From: Acanthornis magna
Lineage: Eukaryota > Chordata > Aves > Passeriformes > Acanthizidae
Reading direction: 5' to 3'
Assembly: GCA_036785705.1 (NCBI GenBank)
Contig: JAWUZG010000070.1
Coordinates: 6,087,001-6,151,000, forward strand
DNA: 64,000 nt
In this document: positions 58,701 through 64,000 of the stretch, piece after piece
Numbering within the stretch: position 1 is the first letter of the stretch
Layout of the letters: every line of letters begins with the position of its first letter
Program-made: the position numbers and the translations under genes
The notes under the pieces: generated by a model
Databases searched by the model: none
What the model saw: only the letters and a program-made list of their open reading frames with translations
What the model was told of the DNA's origin: nothing

Positions 58701-61700
58701 ATATTTATTTAAAATCTTTAGTGTGTGTTATTGGAAACTTTTTGTCTTCTCTCTCTCTCAAATTTCCACTCCTTGATCTTCACTTTTGGGTTTAACTTAT
58801 AAGGTTTTTTTAGCTATATAAGCTTTTTAATTAGAAATTAGGCTTTAAGAGGCAATCTTCCTATCTCAGGAAGATGGAGAAGAATGTCATGAGGTTGTTA
58901 AGCCTCAGATAATGTCAAAAAGTGCCAAATCTACTTTTGTATTTCTAATAAAATAATAAAAACTCTATTTTAGTCCATAGGGCTTTATCAGCAGCAACTG
59001 GTTTCACATTTGTTAACCGAGATTTCCACCTCTGCTCCAAGCTGGAGCTTTCCAGTACACAGACACTGAGGAGTGTGAGAACAAGAGCTTTCTGTCATAA
59101 AGCAGCAGTTGAACAATAAATAACTGCATTCTTTTATACTTACAAAGGGATAAATCAGACTTGGACAACTTCTTGGAGAATGCAGAGAGGGAAAAAGTTA
59201 AGGCTGCAGGCAAGAGGTGAGTTCTGAGGTTACACTTCGAGTTAGTGGTACGTGTAAAGAACTTAGAAAAAGGACAACAATTCAAGGAGGGGTTTATGTG
59301 TTACTTGTTTGGTTTAGGGTTTATTTTGTCTCAGAATTGGCAATTAGGAACCAGCTCTTTTTGGCTGGAAGTGCTCCCAACTCCATCATGCCCCACAAAA
59401 GTGAAAAGATAATGGGCCAGAGTAGCCCACGTTGGTATGTAAGTAGTTTCATCTGAAATAACATGAGGTCCACAAGTGATTTCAGAGTTTGAGGAGCTGC
59501 TGTAATTAAACATCTGTTAAAAAGCTGTATGTTTAGTTTGAATATTATCCTTTAATACAAACTGTACCACATCCAAGCAGTGATTTTAATAACACATGAA
59601 AACTTTAACAAATGAAAGCTTTTAAATGTAACACCGAACATATTGAGGGCTGTGTTATGCCAATTAAGCATTCTGAAATTATCAAAAAGTCTTGCTAAAG
59701 GAGAATAATATGCGGCGTGGACTTACACAAAATGTATGTCATAACTTTAGCACTCTTTACAATTTATCGAGCGTTCCTCTAAATTTTGACATTTTATGGT
59801 AGACAAATGTATATTTTACTGGTTTCCTTGTTTCCCTGTTTTTGAAAGGCACAGAGATGTTTTTGACACTTAAGCATACAATCCATTTCTGCCCTTTTTT
59901 TATAATTCTTTCATGATGAGGATCAGCTAAGGGTTCCAAGTGAATCACGAGAATCAATCATCCGAAGTTACCAGTTGTGAGGGAGTGAGCTGCCTAATTC
60001 CCCCGGTTCTTCATCAGAGCTACACGGTCCTGTTTCAAGATCTGGGACGTATTATAAGTCATAAATATTGGGAAAGAAAAATAGTCTGCACCGCTCACTG
60101 CAGTGCACAGGAGCCTCCAAACACATCTCATGTCAGCAGTTTGTCTCTGACCTGTCTTTCTGCTGGTTGATTGCTGAACTGCCGTTGCCATCCCAGATGG
60201 GGATGTTTTCTCCTGGTGATGTTACTAATGAGATGAAAACGGACAGGGAAATGGCAGATTTACTTGGCATTCTCTTGTTTATCTATGAAAAGGAAAATAC
60301 AAGGATACTGTGTTTTGTGGCAGAGGAATAAATGAATAAAAGAAATGAAATCTAGATTTATCTGATTCAAGACTTTTCAGTATTTTTCATCAAAGTTTTG
60401 TAACTTTTAAACCACGAAATTAACGGTAAAACACGTTTCATTGAAATGTAACGTAAAGTCCCGCATTTTGGTGCAAACATCCCCCATCAAGAATCAGATG
60501 GTGAGTCTACGCTGCAGACCACAGCCTGTGTCAGGGAGTATCGGTTAGCAGGGCAAAATCCAGCTGGAGCCACGTTACTGCAGTCTGGGAATGAGAAGGC
60601 TCGGGGCTGGAAGGGGCTGCGGGATCTTGCTGATGTCTCCAAAAGCAGGAGCTGGAGCCAGACACTGCTCGGGGGTGCACAGCCAAAGGCCTTGAGCTGC
60701 CAGTGTTCGTGAGGTAAATTGGACGTGGTGGAAGCTCTTTGAGTGTTTTTAGTGTGGACTGCGTTTCGGAAGCGCAAAATTCAAATAGTAGTGTTATCCT
60801 CCAGTGTTAGGATGTGTAAATGGTATTTTCTTAACTGAAATCTGTAAGAGACTCCTAATTATAGGTCTTTGGAAACTGGGAAGGAGAATGAGGAGAAAAA
60901 TATGATTAAGAGAAAAAGTTGCTATTTTTTGAAGTAGGAACTGGGGGAAAAAGAAAGCGAAAAGGGTGATCTGTCTGCTTTATCATCCTAGTGTTTTGCT
61001 GTTCAGCATTTTATCCTTTTCCATGACCATCTGTGTATTAATTCCACCATCTTTCCCTCTGCTCTGTGAAACCAGCGCTTTGCTCATCCCAGTGTGCTCA
61101 CTTTGGTTTTCTATAAACAGCGCTCGATGAGGATGACTGACAGCATGTGGTTAGGTTGCCAGTCAGCACCACAACCTGTCTTTTTTTAAAATTTAGATAT
61201 TTGCACTCAACTGGCGATTCCTGTATTTTGCATGAACCTCACCTTCCATTCAGCCATCTTACAAGAGCTTTTTCCAGCAATAAAATGTGGTTTGATTCTT
61301 AGTAATTTTTACAGCCTTTTTCCAGTGACTTTGAGGTTTCAGAGGTTTCATCATCCTTCTATACTGAGATGATCAGCAATGAATAGAGTCATTCTAAGTT
61401 AAATTTTGAGTTTAAAAGCACCTTTAACTCTGGTCTTTACAAAGTAAATCCTCAAGAGACTTGCTCTCCAATTTTAGGGCCACATATATTTCATTTATGA
61501 GTATATATTAAAAAAAAAAGCAATTCCCACATGAATGACCAATATCTGTTCTTTCTGCTGAGAACCCTCAAAGAGAAGACCCTGCACAGTACATCCTCTC
61601 AGAGGGAGTCACCAAACAGTGTCAGCTGGAAGAAAATAAGGACAAAAATTCCTGTCAGTCAGGATAAATCAACAGCAAAGGGGTTAAAAGCATTCCAGTC

Positions 61701-61780
61701 TTTCGAGAGCGAGCCCCAAGGATGATGTGTGGTATCTCAGATTAGTCACATGTTGTGTCATCCGTCGGGAGAAGAAAGGA

Positions 61781-61924
61781 GCAGACACTGGAACAGGCTT
61801 TCAAGGGAAAGTGGTGGAATCATCATCCCTGGAAATGTTCAGAAAAGGTGGTTTAGTGGTGGACTTGATGGTGCTGGGTTAATGGTTGGACTCGATGATC
61901 TGTTCCAGCCTCAATGACTCTGTG
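61781..61924 (+). mobile_element. CR1-type LINE 3'-end fragment
   Basis: Sense-strand CR1: GCAGACACTGGAACAGGCTT, AATCATCATCCCTGGAAATG, GTTCAGAAAAGGTGGTTTAG, GGTTGGACTCGATGATCTG and a TTCCAGCCTCAATGACTCTG tail. Confidence 0.92.
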
Positions 61925-63013
61925 TCACGTGGGCTTTCATTCCACGTGGCAATTAGCACCCTGCAAGTTCCCTGTCAGGACTCCATGTTTGGAAAACAGA
62001 GGAGCAACCTGCCTCCCCCCAATAATAAAAGCCCAGGGCACTGTTCGTGTGATTCCGTGCGTTCCCTCGAAGCGCTGTGGCTCTTTGTGCAGCCCGTCAG
62101 ACGAGGAGCAGGGAAAATAAACGGGCCCCTGTCTTCCCATTTGTTGGTTTATTTCCCCTGAGCCTTTCATAAGCCAGAGCCTGATTTAGTAATTAGTGTT
62201 TCTCCTTGCATATCTTGTGCAATTAGCTAGAACAGCAAATTAGGGAATAAGAAATAAACATTAATACAGAAAACAAACATTAATAGAGAAGAACATACAG
62301 GATGAGAAATGGATATTGATAAATCATTCAAAAAGCACATTTTGGTGCAATAATCTAGAATCCTTACAAATAAGCATTGTAATTTCCTTTAAAATACAAC
62401 TCTCAATAATGCAAGTCTTTATTAAAACAATTTGTTAAACCTTGGCAAAGAAACTATGTGACAGCATCGTTTTACAAGAATTCCTTGTAGTTCGTAGAAA
62501 GCTAAGTGAGAGCTGGAATGGTTTGTCTCTCTTAAAACAACTGATGTTAAGATTATTAAAAAGGAAAATGAAAAATGTTTTGATTTTTTTTTAATTTTAC
62601 ACCTGTAGAATACATTACAATCATCAAAACAGACTGGGCTTTGTAGAGCTGCATAACCCCATGTGGCAGGGAATGCCTTTTCTGTGATGGTGACACCTCC
62701 CTGCTTTGCAGGAGGGGCTATAATCGACATGACATGTTATTCTGAGCTCATGCCAGAGGCACTCTGCTAGTTCTGAGAAAGAGCAGTGAGTTCTGATAAA
62801 GAAAACCCACCCTCGGCCTCGGAATGCTTGGACCAGGCTGGTGTCCCAAGGCAGCCATGGCTTTTGATATTGCCAGGACAACATTCCTAACTGCCTGTGA
62901 ATTTCTGCCTAAATACTCTTTTACAAGGGAGAAAATGCTTTTGTAAGGGGAAATTGATTGGTGTTTCAGTCTGAGCCCATTACTGTCAGCAGGAAAAAGG
63001 ACAGGCAAAAGCT

Positions 63014-63114
63014 TTAGGTTAGAAGGGACCTTAGAAATCACCCAGTTCCAACCCCACTGCCATGGGCAGGGACATCTTCAGCTAGACCAGGTTGCTCCGA
63101 GCCCCATCCCACTT
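63014..63114 (-). mobile_element. CR1-type LINE 3'-end fragment
   Basis: Reverse-complement CR1: TTAGGTTAGAAGGGACCTTA, CACCCAGTTCCAACCCCAC, a TGCCATGGGCAGGGACATC block and AGACCAGGTTGCTCCGAGCC. Confidence 0.92.
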
Positions 63115-64000
63115 GATTTCCGCAACGTCACCACTGTATGGTTTCATCTGATGCCTGTTCTGGTTTTGAATTACAGTCTATATATAGGCAACATAAACTG
63201 GAAACTAGGGGGGCTTTTTTGAGATTAAATCAAAGCTGAAAGCACTCAAAGGTAACAGCATGTAAGAGCGCAGTCCTTTAAAAGCCAAAAGTTAATGTGC
63301 CTCATCTACTGGAGCACCCCAACATTTCAGCAACTGTTTTATGAAATTGCCTAAAACTCTGGCTTCCCAGAAATTCCACAGAAAAATAGCCAGATTATTT
63401 TGTCCATATCAAATACACCTCTATTAAAATTATCCACAGAATCTCCAGTGCCCTGGCTGCATTTACAGCGCCACCCCGTCACTCAAAGTACAGCACATAG
63501 AAGAGAGATCCTGATGGAACAAATAGGTCCCTGAGGAAAATTGCTCTCTACTTCTCCTGAGGGAGGTTGTTCCTGGTAAGTGCCAGTGGTGCTTGAAACT
63601 AGTTGCCTTAGTTTTATTAGGAAATTCCCTTCCAGCTGGGGCGAATCAAGCACTAGGTGTGGGTGTCACCTGGAGCTTTTCTACTCATGTTGAGGGGGTT
63701 GATCCAATTTTTTCCCCAGAGTAGTTTGCAGCACGGGTCATGTGAAAGAGGTAAGAAATACTGTCATTACTTCAAGAGAACTGACTTTTGTGATTGAAAT
63801 TTTTAATTGCAGTGGGGTGAGAATTTATTATGAGGGACATAGTATTAAATTCTGTTCACTTTGACTTTTTCTACTGTTAGCAGAAATTTTGTTCTTTGCT
63901 GTTCTGCACTCTGTTTGATTTTCTCAGTGTTGGTTTTACTCACCTGTTCTTAGCATTAAAACCGAGGGCAGATTTTTGTTTGGCTAATGCTGCAAATAGC

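Larger units (their letters stand above)
57131..58720 (+). other. FAT4: FAT4 3' untranslated region
   Basis: About 1.6 kb from the stop codon to the inferred cleavage site after the ATTAAA signal at 58695-58700. It is AT-rich, with a long pyrimidine tract (about 57770-57850) and several ATTTA motifs (for example near 58314). It also contains a MIR-like ancient SINE (58088-58235). The 3' end is inferred from sequence signals only. Confidence 0.75.
58721..64000. other. Sequence downstream of FAT4, no gene recognised
   Basis: About 5.3 kb with two CR1 fragments and otherwise AT-rich unique sequence. None of the open frames (up to 102 codons) resembles a known protein or has splice context. In mammals FAT4 is followed by a large gene-poor interval, so an empty stretch is expected. 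Confidence 0.75.

Noticed and set aside
58947..58960. Two overlapping AATAAA hexamers downstream of the chosen poly(A) signal
   Set aside because: No GT-rich element follows. The ATTAAA at 58695 has a much better context, so these are kept only as possible alternative sites.

Overview
The window is eukaryotic, almost certainly avian. It holds the 3' half of one large gene on the + strand, the atypical cadherin FAT4, followed by about 5 kb of sequence in which I see no gene. The avian call rests on nine degraded 3' ends of CR1-type LINEs (the main bird LINE), short introns, and a FAT4 protein close to the mammalian one but with its own differences. I cannot fix the species.

Layout: 1-1499 is the end of an upstream intron and carries a solo LTR at 977-1266. 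Fifteen exons follow (1500-1761 up to 55254-57130). All introns are GT-AG, and the phases join into one open frame of 9,654 bases, or 3,217 residues plus stop. Exon sizes, including one giant 4,350-base exon at 29265-33614, fit exons 3-17 of the 17-coding-exon vertebrate FAT4 layout as I remember it. The signal peptide and roughly the first half of the cadherin repeats lie upstream of the window. The 3'UTR runs from 57131 to about 58720, ending after an ATTAAA signal with a GT-rich downstream element.

Encoded protein, in order: the end of one cadherin repeat and about 17 further repeats (exons 3-9), a membrane-proximal Fat-type region, four EGF modules (exons 9-11), laminin G 1 (exons 11-13), one EGF (exon 14), laminin G 2 (exons 15-17), two EGF modules, one transmembrane helix and a 460-residue cytoplasmic tail (exon 17). 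In vertebrates FAT4 is the receptor and ligand partner of DCHS1 in planar cell polarity and tissue growth control. The ligand-binding N-terminal repeats are not in this window.

The introns hold CR1 fragments, a MITE-like hairpin, short tandem duplications and stretches that may be conserved non-coding elements. I found no sign of an undescribed multi-gene system. The most useful extra observations are the solo LTR with target-site duplication, an eight-alanine tract near the FAT4 C terminus, an ancient MIR-like SINE in the 3'UTR, and a duplicated decoy splice acceptor in intron 7.
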